From contig JANQPH010000032.1 of assembly GCA_028285405.1 (NCBI GenBank), positions 1 through 64,000 on the forward strand: a stretch of 64,000 nucleotides of DNA, in the 5' to 3' direction. Positions 27,831 to 35,855 of this stretch are shown in pieces. The notes under the pieces were generated by a model, which ran no database searches, had not been told where the DNA came from, and saw only the letters and a program-made list of their open reading frames with translations. Made by a program: the position numbers and the translations under genes. This DNA comes from Thermoleophilia bacterium. Lineage in GTDB: Bacteria; Actinomycetota; Thermoleophilia; Miltoncostaeales; Miltoncostaeaceae. Within the stretch, counting starts at the first letter, position 1, and each line of letters begins with the position of its first letter.

Positions 27831-28778
27831 TTAGCTCTCGGTCCCCGGGTCGACGTGGACCGAGCGAGCAACCGCGAGCGCGGTCTCGACGGGATCCGCG
27901 ATGCCGCGCAGCTGGAGCCCGAACGCGAGCGCATCGGTCTCCCACACGAGCGTGACCAGCCCGCGAGCCCGCAGCACCCCCGGGAATCCGCCGACGTCCA
28001 CCGCCCTCGCGCGCGGCCCGGCGGTCTCGGGGCTCGCGAGCGGTGCCGCCGCCTGGCGCAGGAGCAGGCGCGTCCGCTCGTCGCCGCCCCACACGCTGAC
28101 CACGGTCGGCGGGGCCGTGGGATGCGCGATCTCGGGCTCGATCCGAAGTCGCCGCTCGCCGAGACCCTCCGGGATCCGCGCCGGAGCGGCGATCTGTCCC
28201 CCGGTCTCGATCTCGGCCTCGAGCTCGGTCTCCACCCACCGGCCCGCGCCGATCCCCGCCGCCATCCCGTGGCTCGCCCCGAGCCGCCCGGAGATGCCGT
28301 CGGGCCCCAGGTGCAGCTCGCCGATCCCGGCGCGCACGAGCATCCCCACGGGCTCGCCGGAGCCATCGAGCGCACCGACGCCGGTCACGACGGCGGTCTT
28401 GTCGAGCCGGGCGATAGCGACGCCGTCCGTCCCCGCGCCGACCGGCTCGGGCTCGGCCGCCTCGACGACCCGCGGAAGTGCCGCCGCGGCCTCGGGCGCG
28501 AGGCGTGAGACGAGCAGCCGGTCGTCCAGCTCGGGAAGCTCGACCGTGACCGAGGTGGCTGACACCGGACGGGCGCGGCTCGGGCGGGCCGGCGGGCACG
28601 CAAGGCGGGCGAGGACCTCGCCGTCGTCGCCGACCCAGGCGACGCGAACCCTCGGCGGGTCGCCGGCGACGCTCGCGGCGAGCAGCGGCTCACCGGGCAG
28701 CTCGGGCGACAGCACGAGGCTGACCTCGTGGCCGAGCGCACGCTCCGCGCGCTCGTGCTCGGCGGGACCACCCTCCAT
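27831..28778 (-). CDS. Protein of unknown function upstream of aroA
   Basis: 315 residues, no signal peptide or membrane segment. I do not recognise the family. It is rich in beta-prone Val/Gly segments, with two similarly sized halves. The C-terminal stretch TLVWETDALAFGLQLRG followed by AVARSV faintly resembles the closing part of DUF4367-type domains; this is a weak pattern match only. I choose ATG 28778; the frame is open to 28907 but that would pass the divergent hydrolase start. It ends 10 nt before aroA and may be co-transcribed with the aroA-cmk-plsC-der-gpsA string. Confidence 0.6.
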   Translation of the reverse strand: MEGGPAEHERAERALGHEVSLVLSPELPGEPLLAASVAGDPPRVRVAWVGDDGEVLARLACPPARPSRARPVSATSVTVELPELDDRLLVSRLAPEAAAALPRVVEAAEPEPVGAGTDGVAIARLDKTAVVTGVGALDGSGEPVGMLVRAGIGELHLGPDGISGRLGASHGMAAGIGAGRWVETELEAEIETGGQIAAPARIPEGLGERRLRIEPEIAHPTAPPTVVSVWGGDERTRLLLRQAAAPLASPETAGPRARAVDVGGFPGVLRARGLVTLVWETDALAFGLQLRGIADPVETALAVARSVHVDPGTES

Positions 28779-28854
28779 CCGTGAATCCAAGCACGAGCCC
28801 AACCCGGCACCCAGCGGCACCCGCGGGTCCGTACGCCGGGGATAGCCTTCCCGG

Positions 28855-29697
28855 GTGCCGCCGAACCGCCTCGAGCTGGCGAAGGACTCCACGACGTCGT
28901 GGCTCACGACCTCGGACGGGGTACGCCTCGCGATCGAGGAGATCGGGGCCGGCCCGCCGATCCTGCTGCTCCACGGGCTGACGGCGACCCGCCGCTACGT
29001 CGTGCACGGATCGCGGGCCCTCGATCGCGCCGGACACCGGGTCATCGCCTTCGACGCACGCGGGCACGGAGAGTCCGACCCGGCGCCGACCGTCGACGCG
29101 TACGACTACGACCGAATGGTCGAGGACGCCGCCGAGGTCCTCGCGCAGCTGGGCGTCGAGCGGGCGGCCGTCGTCGGTCAGTCCATGGGCGCCGCGACCG
29201 CCGCGGGGCTTGCGATCCGCCATCCGGAGCTCGTCTCGGCGCTCGTCGCGATCACACCGGCCCACCGAGGCGAGCCCAGCGCCAACATCCCGCGCTGGGA
29301 CCGCCTGGCGGACGGCCTCGAGACCGGCGGGCCCGACGGATTCCTCGATGCCCTCAAGCCGTTGCGACTACCGGAGCGCTACGAGTCGGCCGTCGAGACC
29401 GTGATTCGCCAGCGGGTGGGCCGGCACGTCGAGCCCGCCGCAACCGCTGCCGCGCTTCGGGCGACCCCCCGCACCGCCGCCTTCGACGGCCTCGAGGGAC
29501 TGGAGACGATCGCTGCGCCGACGCTCGTCGTCGGCTCGCGCGACGACGCCGATCCCGACCATCCGCTGGAGGTCGCCCGGACCTGGGCGGACCGCATCCC
29601 GAACGCGGCCCTTATGGTCGAGGAGGAGGGCGAGTCACCGCTCGCCTGGCGGGGCGGGGCGCTGTCGGCGGCGATCCTCGCCCACCTGGCGCCCTAG
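28855..29697 (+). CDS. Alpha/beta hydrolase
   Basis: 280 residues, GTG start at 28855. Alpha/beta-hydrolase hallmarks are the oxyanion segment LLLHGLTATRRY (about 39), AFDARGHGES (about 64), nucleophile elbow VVGQSMGAATA (Ser at about 106) and a late Asp in VVGSRDDADPDHP. The usual catalytic His near the C-terminus is not evident. Where a GH would be expected the sequence reads VEEEGESPLAW, so it may use another His (DPDHP) or lack normal hydrolase activity. Divergent from the gene at 28778. Its TAG and the trpS stop overlap on opposite strands in a single CTAG. Confidence 0.82.
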   Translation: MPPNRLELAKDSTTSWLTTSDGVRLAIEEIGAGPPILLLHGLTATRRYVVHGSRALDRAGHRVIAFDARGHGESDPAPTVDAYDYDRMVEDAAEVLAQLGVERAAVVGQSMGAATAAGLAIRHPELVSALVAITPAHRGEPSANIPRWDRLADGLETGGPDGFLDALKPLRLPERYESAVETVIRQRVGRHVEPAATAAALRATPRTAAFDGLEGLETIAAPTLVVGSRDDADPDHPLEVARTWADRIPNAALMVEEEGESPLAWRGGALSAAILAHLAP

Positions 29698-30707
29698 CCG
29701 GAGGGGCCGACCCCGATCGCGGCGCGCACCCGCCACAGGACGCCCGAGGCGATCTGCCGCGCCCGCTCCGCGCCGTCGGCGAGAATGCGCTCGAGCTCCG
29801 AGCGATCATCCATCAGCTCGTGGAACCGCTGACGGGGGCCTCCCAGGAGCTCCTCGACCCGGTCGGCGAGGTCGTCCTTCACCTGCCCGTACCCGATCCC
29901 CCCGTCCAGATACTTGACGCGCAGCTCCTCGGTCGCCTCGGCCGGGGCGACGGCCCGATAGATCCGAAACAGCGTGTCGGTCTCGGGATCCTTCGGCTCC
30001 TCGGGCCGCCGTGAGTCGGTCACGATCCGGCGGATCCGCTTTCGCATCTCGTCGGCGCCGATGAACATCGGCAGCGTGTTGTCGTAGCTCTTGCTCATCT
30101 TGCGCCCGTCGGTGCCGGGAACGGTCTCGACGACCTCCCGGATCAGCGGCTCGGGCAGCTTCAGCAGCTCGGCGTCGTAGATCGAGTTCATCGCCGCCGC
30201 GATGTCCCGGGTGATCTCGAGGTGCTGCTTCTGGTCGAGCCCGACGGGCACGACGTCGGCGTCGAAGGCGAGGATGTCGGCCGCCATCAGGACCGGGTAG
30301 TTGAAGAGGCCCATGCTGACGCCGTCGTCCTGCGTCCTGCCCGCGCCGGAGTTCTCGTCGACGATCGCCTTGTACGCGTGCGCCCGATTCAGCAGGCCCT
30401 TCGGCGCGAAGCAGCTCAGGACCCAGGTGAGCTCGAAGACCTCCGGGACGTCGGACTGGCGGTAGATGACCGCGCGCTCGGGGTCGAGCCCGACCGCCAG
30501 CCAGGTGGCCGCCATCTCGGCCGTCGCCTCGCGCATCTGCTCGCCGTCGTGGACCGTGGTGAGCGCGTGGTAGTCGGCGATGAAGTAGAGCGCCCGGTGG
30601 TCCTGGGCGAGATCGAGCGCGGGCCGCAGCATCCCGAGGAAGTTGCCGAGCGTCGGCGAGCCGGTCGGCTTGATGCCGGTCAGCGAGATCAGCTCGTCGG
30701 AACCCAT
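29694..30707 (-). CDS. trpS: Tryptophanyl-tRNA synthetase
   Basis: Charges tRNATrp. 337 residues, class I. The N-terminal GIKPTGSPTLGNFLG corresponds to the HIGH-like motif and GRKMSKSYDN (near 203) is the KMSKS loop. It is last in a string after hisC, aroF and tyrA, 10 nt after tyrA, so the charging enzyme for one aromatic amino acid is encoded with aromatic biosynthesis. No tRNA-like or T-box leader is seen in the 10-nt gap. Confidence 0.95.
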   Translation of the reverse strand: MGSDELISLTGIKPTGSPTLGNFLGMLRPALDLAQDHRALYFIADYHALTTVHDGEQMREATAEMAATWLAVGLDPERAVIYRQSDVPEVFELTWVLSCFAPKGLLNRAHAYKAIVDENSGAGRTQDDGVSMGLFNYPVLMAADILAFDADVVPVGLDQKQHLEITRDIAAAMNSIYDAELLKLPEPLIREVVETVPGTDGRKMSKSYDNTLPMFIGADEMRKRIRRIVTDSRRPEEPKDPETDTLFRIYRAVAPAEATEELRVKYLDGGIGYGQVKDDLADRVEELLGGPRQRFHELMDDRSELERILADGAERARQIASGVLWRVRAAIGVGPSG

Positions 30708-30717
30708 CCGCGGGAGC

Positions 30718-31797
30718 CTAGAGATCCGTCGCGCTGAACAGGACGCCTCGCGCGAGCTCCGCGTCGGAGGCGCCCTCGACCGTCACCAGCAGGGCCCCCT
30801 GACCGCCGGGCGGGCCGGGGCGCAGGGACAGATCGGCGATGTTCACGCCGGCGTCGCCGAGCGCTGTCGTGATCGCCGAGAGCGCCCCCGGCCGGTCCGC
30901 GACCGGGACCTCGATCGTGATGTGCTCACCGCCGGCGGGAGCGGTCGGCCCGATCCGCGAGTGGCTGCCGCGCGCGGCCGCGAACTCGGTGAGGATCGCG
31001 TCGCGATCTCGCGCATCGATGGCGTCGGCGAGGGCCGCCAGCCGCCGGCCGCTCGCTCGGACCACCGGCGCGAGCGCGCCGGCGTTGTCGACCAGGATGT
31101 CGGCCCAGAGCTCGGGGTTCGAGCCCGCCACGCGGGTCAGGTCGCGAAACGACGGGCCGGCGGCCGACAGCACGTCTCGTCCGTCTCCCGTGGCGTCGGC
31201 CGCCTCGTTGACGAGCGTCGCGGCCAGCACGTGCGGCATGTGCGACACGAGGGCCATCAGGCGGTCGTGCTCGTCGACGTCGATCGCGGTCGGACGGGCC
31301 CCCACCGCCGTGACGACGCGGTGGACGCGCGTGTAGAGCTCGGGATCGATCTCGTCGGGCGGCGTCAGGAACCAGGAGGCCCCGGAGAAGAGATCGGATC
31401 GCGCCGCGGCGGGGCCGCTCGTCTCACCACCGCAGACCGGGTGCCCGCCGACGAAACGTCGGCGCTCGCTCGGCGTGAGGCCACGCATCACCCCACCCTT
31501 GGTCGACCCCAGGTCGCTGACCACGCACGCCTCGTCGCTGGCGGCGATCGCCGACCTCGTGGTCTCGACGATCTGGGGCACCGGTGTCGCGACGAACACG
31601 ACGCCGACACCCTGGGTCGCCTCCTCGATGCTCGAGGCCAGGTCCGTGATCGCGCCGCGCTCGAGCGCCTGCGCCGCGTGGGCGGTGCTGGGATCGAAGC
31701 CGCGCACGACCCGCGCGCCGGCCCGCTCGCGCAACGCGAGCCCGAGCGAGGCCCCCATCAGCCCGACGCCGATGACGGCGACGGGTTCCACCGACAT
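30718..31797 (-). CDS. tyrA: Prephenate dehydrogenase with C-terminal ACT domain
   Basis: Converts prephenate to 4-hydroxyphenylpyruvate in tyrosine synthesis. 359 residues. It has a Rossmann motif VAVIGVGLMGASLGLAL, then SDLGSTKGGV and the GGHPVCGGETSG segment around the active-site His. The helical dimer domain is followed by an ACT domain from about residue 285 (EVPVADRPGALSAITTALGD), which usually gives tyrosine feedback control. Four nt separate it from aroF. Confidence 0.93.
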   Translation of the reverse strand: MSVEPVAVIGVGLMGASLGLALRERAGARVVRGFDPSTAHAAQALERGAITDLASSIEEATQGVGVVFVATPVPQIVETTRSAIAASDEACVVSDLGSTKGGVMRGLTPSERRRFVGGHPVCGGETSGPAAARSDLFSGASWFLTPPDEIDPELYTRVHRVVTAVGARPTAIDVDEHDRLMALVSHMPHVLAATLVNEAADATGDGRDVLSAAGPSFRDLTRVAGSNPELWADILVDNAGALAPVVRASGRRLAALADAIDARDRDAILTEFAAARGSHSRIGPTAPAGGEHITIEVPVADRPGALSAITTALGDAGVNIADLSLRPGPPGGQGALLVTVEGASDAELARGVLFSATDL

Positions 31798-31801
31798 GGG
31801 G

Positions 31802-32851
31802 CTAGGCCCCGACCGGAACGGAGCCGTCGCCCGCGATCACCTTGCCCATGACGTCGACGATCCGCCGAATGTCGGCGACCCACTCGTCGAAGGTCTCGGT
31901 GTGGAGCGCCTGCGGACCGTCGCAGAGCGCGTGCTCGGGCGCCGGGTGGATCTCGACGATCAGGCCGTCCGCGCCCGCCGCGACGGCGGCGCGCGCCATC
32001 GGCAGGATGTAGTCGCGCTTGCCCGCGGCGTGGCTCGGGTCCACGATGACCGGCAGGCTCGAGAGGCTCTTGGTCACCGGGACGGCGGAGATGTCGAGCG
32101 TCGCTCGCGTCGCCGGCTCGAAGGTGCGGATGCCGCGCTCGCACAGGATCACGTTCGGATTGCCCTCACGGGCGACGTACTCGGCCGAGAGCAGCCACTC
32201 CTCGATCGTGGTCGCCATCCCCCGCTTCAGCAGCACCGGCACTCCGGCCTGACCGACCTCGCGGAGAAGGTCGAAGTTCTGGACGTTCCGGGCGCCGATC
32301 TGGACCACGTCGGCGACGTCGAGCACGTCGTCGAGCTGCCTGAGGTTCATCAGCTCGGTCACGATGGGCAGGCCCGTCTCCTCGCGCGCCTCGCGCAGGA
32401 TGTCGAGGCCCGGAGCGCCGAGGCCCTGGAACGCGTACGGCGACGTGCGCGGCTTGTAGGCCCCGCCCCGGAGCATGGACGCGCCGGCGTCCTTGGCGGC
32501 GTGGGCGGCGGTGAGCGTCTGCTCGCGCGTCTCGACCGCGCACGGGCCGGCGATGAGGCCGAACGAGCCGTTGCCGACCTTGCGCCCGGCGACCTCGACG
32601 ACGACGTCGGTCCCGCCGCGGAAGTCGGTCGAGACGAGCTTGTACGGCTTCAGGATCGGAACGACCTTCTCGACGCCGGGCTCGGCCTCGAGCGCCAGCG
32701 ATGCCACCAGCTCGCGGTCGTCGCCGATCGCGCCGATGACCGTCACGAACTCCCCGCGCGAGGGGTGGGGCTTCACGCCCGCGGCCTCGAGCCGCTCCAT
32801 GACATGGCGGATCTGCTCCTCGGTCGCGCCCTGCTGCATGATCACCATCAT
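31802..32851 (-). CDS. aroF: 3-deoxy-7-phosphoheptulonate synthase (type I-beta, with regulatory N-domain)
   Basis: First shikimate-pathway step: phosphoenolpyruvate plus erythrose-4-phosphate. About 349 residues. The N-terminal ferredoxin-like domain (1-75, [20 protein letters not shown]) is of the Thermotoga/Bacillus type that mediates aromatic feedback. The barrel carries the IAGPCAVE motif, [17 protein letters not shown] and [13 protein letters not shown] 32851 overlaps the hisC TGA (ATGA). The symbol aroF is the usual actinobacterial label for this type. Confidence 0.93.
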   Translation of the reverse strand: MMVIMQQGATEEQIRHVMERLEAAGVKPHPSRGEFVTVIGAIGDDRELVASLALEAEPGVEKVVPILKPYKLVSTDFRGGTDVVVEVAGRKVGNGSFGLIAGPCAVETREQTLTAAHAAKDAGASMLRGGAYKPRTSPYAFQGLGAPGLDILREAREETGLPIVTELMNLRQLDDVLDVADVVQIGARNVQNFDLLREVGQAGVPVLLKRGMATTIEEWLLSAEYVAREGNPNVILCERGIRTFEPATRATLDISAVPVTKSLSSLPVIVDPSHAAGKRDYILPMARAAVAAGADGLIVEIHPAPEHALCDGPQALHTETFDEWVADIRRIVDVMGKVIAGDGSVPVGA

Positions 32852-34023
32852 GGTTGGCCGCCATCCTCCTGGCTGGTTCGCCCCACCTCGTCGAGCGCTT
32901 CGGGAAGCGCCTCGAGGAAGGCGTCGTTCTCGTGCGGGGTCCCGATCGAGACCCGAATGTGTCCTGGGCACCCGAGGGCACCCCCGTCGCGGACGATCAC
33001 GCCTCGGCGCAACAGGGCGAGGTGCAACGCTCCCCCGTCGTCGCCGCGTGGGCTGCGGCCGTCAGACGACCCCACCAGGATAAAGTTTGCCTCGCTGGGA
33101 ATGAAGGGCTCCCCGGCCAGGGCAACACCGGCCGCAACACGCTCCCGCTCGCGGACGGTCTCGGCGATCCGCTCGGCTAGCGCTCCACGGTGCTCGAGCC
33201 CGGTGAGCGCGGCGGCCTGCCCCAGCGCGTTGGTGTTGAACGGCTGTCGCACGCGGTCGATCGCCTCCACCCACGACCGGCCGCCGACGCCGTAGCCGAT
33301 CCGCAGCCCGCACAAGCCGAATGCCTTGCTGAACGTGCGGGTCACGAGCAGGTTCTCGCGATCGCGCGCCAGGGACATCACCCGGCCGCGGTCCGGCGCG
33401 CTCACGAAGTCGAAGTAGGCCTCGTCGACCAGGACCGCGACGTCCGCCGGCACGAGGTCGAGGAGCATCTCGATCTCGGACGCCCCGCGGTAGCGCCCGC
33501 TCGGGTTGTTCGGGTTGCAGACGATCACGAGCCGGGTCCGCTCGTCGACCGCGGCCGCCATCGACTCGAGGTCGTGCCCACCGTCCGACGACAGCGGCAC
33601 GCCGATCGCCTCGGCTCCGGCGGCCCCCGCCAGGTGCGGGTAGAGCGAGAACGAGGGGTCCGCGTGGACGAGCGTGGTCCCGGGGTCGAGCAGCGCCTGC
33701 CCCGCATAGAGGATCAGCTCGCACGAGCCGTTGCCGATGACGACCTGCTCCGTGTCGACGCCGTGCAGCTCGGCGATCGCGCGCCGCAGCGCCCCGGCCG
33801 GCCCGTCCGGATACCGGTTGAGGGCCCCGCTGGCGTCTGCGATCGCCGCGACGACCTCGGGCAGCGGTGGGTAGGGGCTCTCGTTGGACGCCAGCTTCAC
33901 CGCGTTGGCGACGCCGAAGCGGCGCAGCGCGTCGGCGACGCTCAGGCCCGGCTCGTAGTCGGGTATCCCCGCAAGTCGCGGCGAGGCGGCGATGCCAACC
34001 GTTCGGTCGGTCGGCGCATCCAT
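32848..34023 (-). CDS. hisC: Histidinol-phosphate / aromatic aminotransferase
   Basis: Fold-type I PLP enzyme of 391 residues. It has the SNESPYPPLPEV segment near 45, the CNPNNPSG motif near 166, DEAYFDF and the PLP lysine in TRTFSKAFGLCGLRIGY (near 228). By sequence it is a HisC homologue. Lying between a methyltransferase and aroF-tyrA-trpS, with no other his genes nearby, it may mainly transaminate phenylpyruvate and hydroxyphenylpyruvate. This is an inference from context, parallel to the Bacillus hisC-tyrA operon. Its start overlaps the upstream TAA. Confidence 0.88.
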   Translation of the reverse strand: MDAPTDRTVGIAASPRLAGIPDYEPGLSVADALRRFGVANAVKLASNESPYPPLPEVVAAIADASGALNRYPDGPAGALRRAIAELHGVDTEQVVIGNGSCELILYAGQALLDPGTTLVHADPSFSLYPHLAGAAGAEAIGVPLSSDGGHDLESMAAAVDERTRLVIVCNPNNPSGRYRGASEIEMLLDLVPADVAVLVDEAYFDFVSAPDRGRVMSLARDRENLLVTRTFSKAFGLCGLRIGYGVGGRSWVEAIDRVRQPFNTNALGQAAALTGLEHRGALAERIAETVRERERVAAGVALAGEPFIPSEANFILVGSSDGRSPRGDDGGALHLALLRRGVIVRDGGALGCPGHIRVSIGTPHENDAFLEALPEALDEVGRTSQEDGGQP

Positions 34024-34805
34024 TAGCGCGTGATGTGGACCATCAGGAAGGGCATGATCGGCGTCTGCTGGAGCAGCGAGACCGGCCAGCGACCGGCCGC
34101 CGCCAGCCCCGCTCGCGCGACCGGGGTCAGCACCCGCCCCCAGAGGTGCGTCTGGCTGCGCTTGAAGACGAACGCCCGGTCCATCCCGAGCGGGTCGATC
34201 GACGCGCAGCCCGCGTCCTCGACGAAGAGCCGGCGCATGTCGCCGTACGAGAGCGAGAACCGCTCCTTCGGCGAGTGCCAGCGGAGGCCGAACCGGTCCG
34301 TGCTGTGGAAGAAGTCGATCGGAAACAGCCGGTTGGGCGTGCTGAGCACGATCGCGCCACCGGGTCGGACGACCCGCGCGATCTCGCGCGCGAACTGCTG
34401 GCGCTGCTCCCAGACGTCCGGGTGCACGTCGACCGAGTCGCCGATCGCCCCGACGTGCTCGATCACCCCGAAGGACACCGCCGAGTCGAAGCGCCCGTCC
34501 TCGAACGGAAGCTCCTGGCCGAGGGCGGCGTGCAGCCGCTCGGGGCACTCGCGGCGATCCCAGGCGTCAGCCCGGTAGCCGGGCTCGATGCCGTGAGCGT
34601 CGAAGCCCATGCGCCACAGCGTCTCCACGTCGGCTCCGACACCGCATCCCACCGACAGCGCCGACACACCCGCGGAGGGCGGGCCGACCAGCCGGCTGAT
34701 CAGCGGCGCCGTGAACTCGCGCGAGAATCGCTCGTTGTCGAGCTCCTCCCACGCGATCGTCGCCGCGCGCTTCGCCTCGTCCGGGGCCGCAGCCTCGGAG
34801 CTCAG
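34023..34805 (-). CDS. Class I SAM-dependent methyltransferase
   Basis: About 260 residues. SAM motif I is [15 protein letters not shown], followed by an acidic loop GIEPGY, motif [12 protein letters not shown], and [17 protein letters not shown]. The domain order is that of the Methyltransf_11/UbiE-like group; the substrate is unknown. No ATG, GTG or TTG lies between the rpmB stop and the conserved N-terminus. A CTG at 34805, overlapping the rpmB TGA, is the simplest start. GTG at 34667 would remove everything before motif I. TAATG overlap with hisC. Confidence 0.78.
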   Translation of the reverse strand: MSSEAAAPDEAKRAATIAWEELDNERFSREFTAPLISRLVGPPSAGVSALSVGCGVGADVETLWRMGFDAHGIEPGYRADAWDRRECPERLHAALGQELPFEDGRFDSAVSFGVIEHVGAIGDSVDVHPDVWEQRQQFAREIARVVRPGGAIVLSTPNRLFPIDFFHSTDRFGLRWHSPKERFSLSYGDMRRLFVEDAGCASIDPLGMDRAFVFKRSQTHLWGRVLTPVARAGLAAAGRWPVSLLQQTPIMPFLMVHITR

Positions 34806-35038
34806 ACCTTCTCGCCCCTCGCCCTGATCTCTGACAGGACGCGATCGATGCCGATGCGGTCGATGCGCTTCAGCCCGCGCGCGCTCACGGTCAGGTGCAC
34901 GTACCGGCGCTCGCTCGGAACCCAGAACCGACGCTTCTGGATGTTCGGCATGAAGCGACGCTTGGTCGCGCGCATCGAGTGAGATCGGTTGTTGCCCGCC
35001 TTGGGACGGCGGCCGGTGACCTGACAGACCTGAGACAC
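34802..35038 (-). CDS. rpmB: Ribosomal protein bL28
   Basis: Large-subunit ribosomal protein of 78 residues, with the [21 protein letters not shown]-terminus. The central [14 protein letters not shown] and the basic C-terminus are as in the family. Start is GTG 35038, with a good ribosome-binding site AAGGAGAG just upstream. First gene of the string leading into the methyltransferase and hisC. Divergent from rpmG, with 112 nt between the two ribosomal genes. Confidence 0.95.
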   Translation of the reverse strand: MSQVCQVTGRRPKAGNNRSHSMRATKRRFMPNIQKRRFWVPSERRYVHLTVSARGLKRIDRIGIDRVLSEIRARGEKV

Positions 35039-35150
35039 GGCTCTCCTTCGGACCGACGAGGGACCATAGCGAAAATGGGCTACTCTGCGTCGTCGGCGCG
35101 CGGTCAGATCGCCAAGCGCCACAAACCACGGCCCGAGAACGGGAGCGATC

Positions 35151-35315
35151 ATGGCCAAGCAGGGACCGCGCCAGGGGATTCGGTTGGAGTCGACCGCGGG
35201 GACCGGTCACGTCTACGTGACCGAGAAGAGCAAGCGCAACACCCCGGACCGACTCGAGGTCAAGAAGTACGACCCGATCGCCCGCAAGCACGTCACCTAC
35301 AAGGAAGCGCGCTAG
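35151..35315 (+). CDS. rpmG: Ribosomal protein bL33 (cysteine-free type)
   Basis: 54 residues: [19 protein letters not shown] at the N-terminus, then the [20 protein letters not shown] core and KHVTYKEAR at the end. The four zinc-binding cysteines of C+ L33 are absent, so this is the zinc-independent form. A ribosome-binding site GGGAG lies 6 nt before ATG. Its TAG stop is the first nucleotide triplet of the structured element described at 35313. Confidence 0.94.
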   Translation: MAKQGPRQGIRLESTAGTGHVYVTEKSKRNTPDRLEVKKYDPIARKHVTYKEAR

Positions 35316-35557
35316 CAAGGAGGGCACAGAGCCCTGGCCCTGTGCCGCCGACGACCCCTGGTCGTCGCATCGATGTCTCCGGGGCTGGTTGCCCGACGCG
35401 CAGGCCGCAGTGCCGGCGTACTCCCGGCACGAGCTATTCGGAGCGCGATCGCGCGATGAAGGCAAATCGCGCCTGGATGGCGCGAGTCCCTTCAGCCAGG
35501 AGGGCTGGTGTGGCCGAATCGTGCCGCAAGGAGTGCGCCGGTGATCGGCCGAAGTCG
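35313..35557 (+). repeat. Structured intergenic element E1 (same family as E2 and E3)
   Basis: Non-coding element beginning at the rpmG TAG. It opens with CAAGGAGGGCACAGAGCCC, then GC-rich hairpins, then the block CGCGCAGGCCGCAGTGCCGG (35398 on). A hairpin region built around palindrome GCGCGATCGCGC (35443-35454) follows, then a 6-bp stem at 35492-35497/35503-35508, and the conserved end GTGATCGGCCGAAGTCG at 35541-35557. Short open frames through it encode Arg/Pro/Ser-rich peptides that differ between copies, so it is not a convincing gene. The last ~70 nt match E3 with only about six differences, all transitions. Confidence 0.72.
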
Positions 35558-35676
35558 GGACAACCCGACTGCATCACCGGCGGGGACCTGGACAAACGGC
35601 GACCAGCTCCGCACCAGCCGGCGCGACGGGCTGCGCCCGTCGGCAACACCAGGCGGGGCTCTGTGCCCTCATCCCC

Positions 35677-35855
35677 CAACTTCGGCCGGTCACTTCACCC
35701 TGAGGGCACGCCCAGGGGGCATTCACAACGCGGACCGATTGCCCTCAGGGCGAAGCACTGCGGCCTGCGCGTCGGGCAACCAGCCCCGGAAGAACTGAGG
35801 CGACGACCAGAGGTCGTCGACGGCAAGGACCGGGGCTCTGTGCCCTCCTTGCCTA
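35677..35855 (-). repeat. Structured intergenic element E2 (short family member)
   Basis: It begins at the TAG of the M23 peptidase gene with GGCAAGGAGGGCACAGAGCC and shares the first ~100 nt with E1. It then replaces the middle of E1 by one large hairpin whose arms CTTCACCCTGAGGGCA and TGCCCTCAGGGCGAAG (plus-strand reading, about 35692-35756) are nearly complementary. It ends with the family terminus GTGACCGGCCGAAGTTG. Oriented outward from its host gene, as are E1 and E3. Confidence 0.66.

Noticed and set aside
35151-35315. Zinc-binding motif in bL33
   Set aside because: No cysteine in the 54 residues; it is the C-minus form.
34806-35465. Long upstream extension of the methyltransferase frame (to 35465)
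   Set aside because: It runs antisense through rpmG and in a different frame through rpmB with no domain similarity.
35434-35798. Small open frames in the spacer repeats (peptides with a shared SCRKECAGDRPKS run)
   Set aside because: The peptide similarity follows from the conserved DNA element; frames differ in length and ends between copies and lack codon-bias support.
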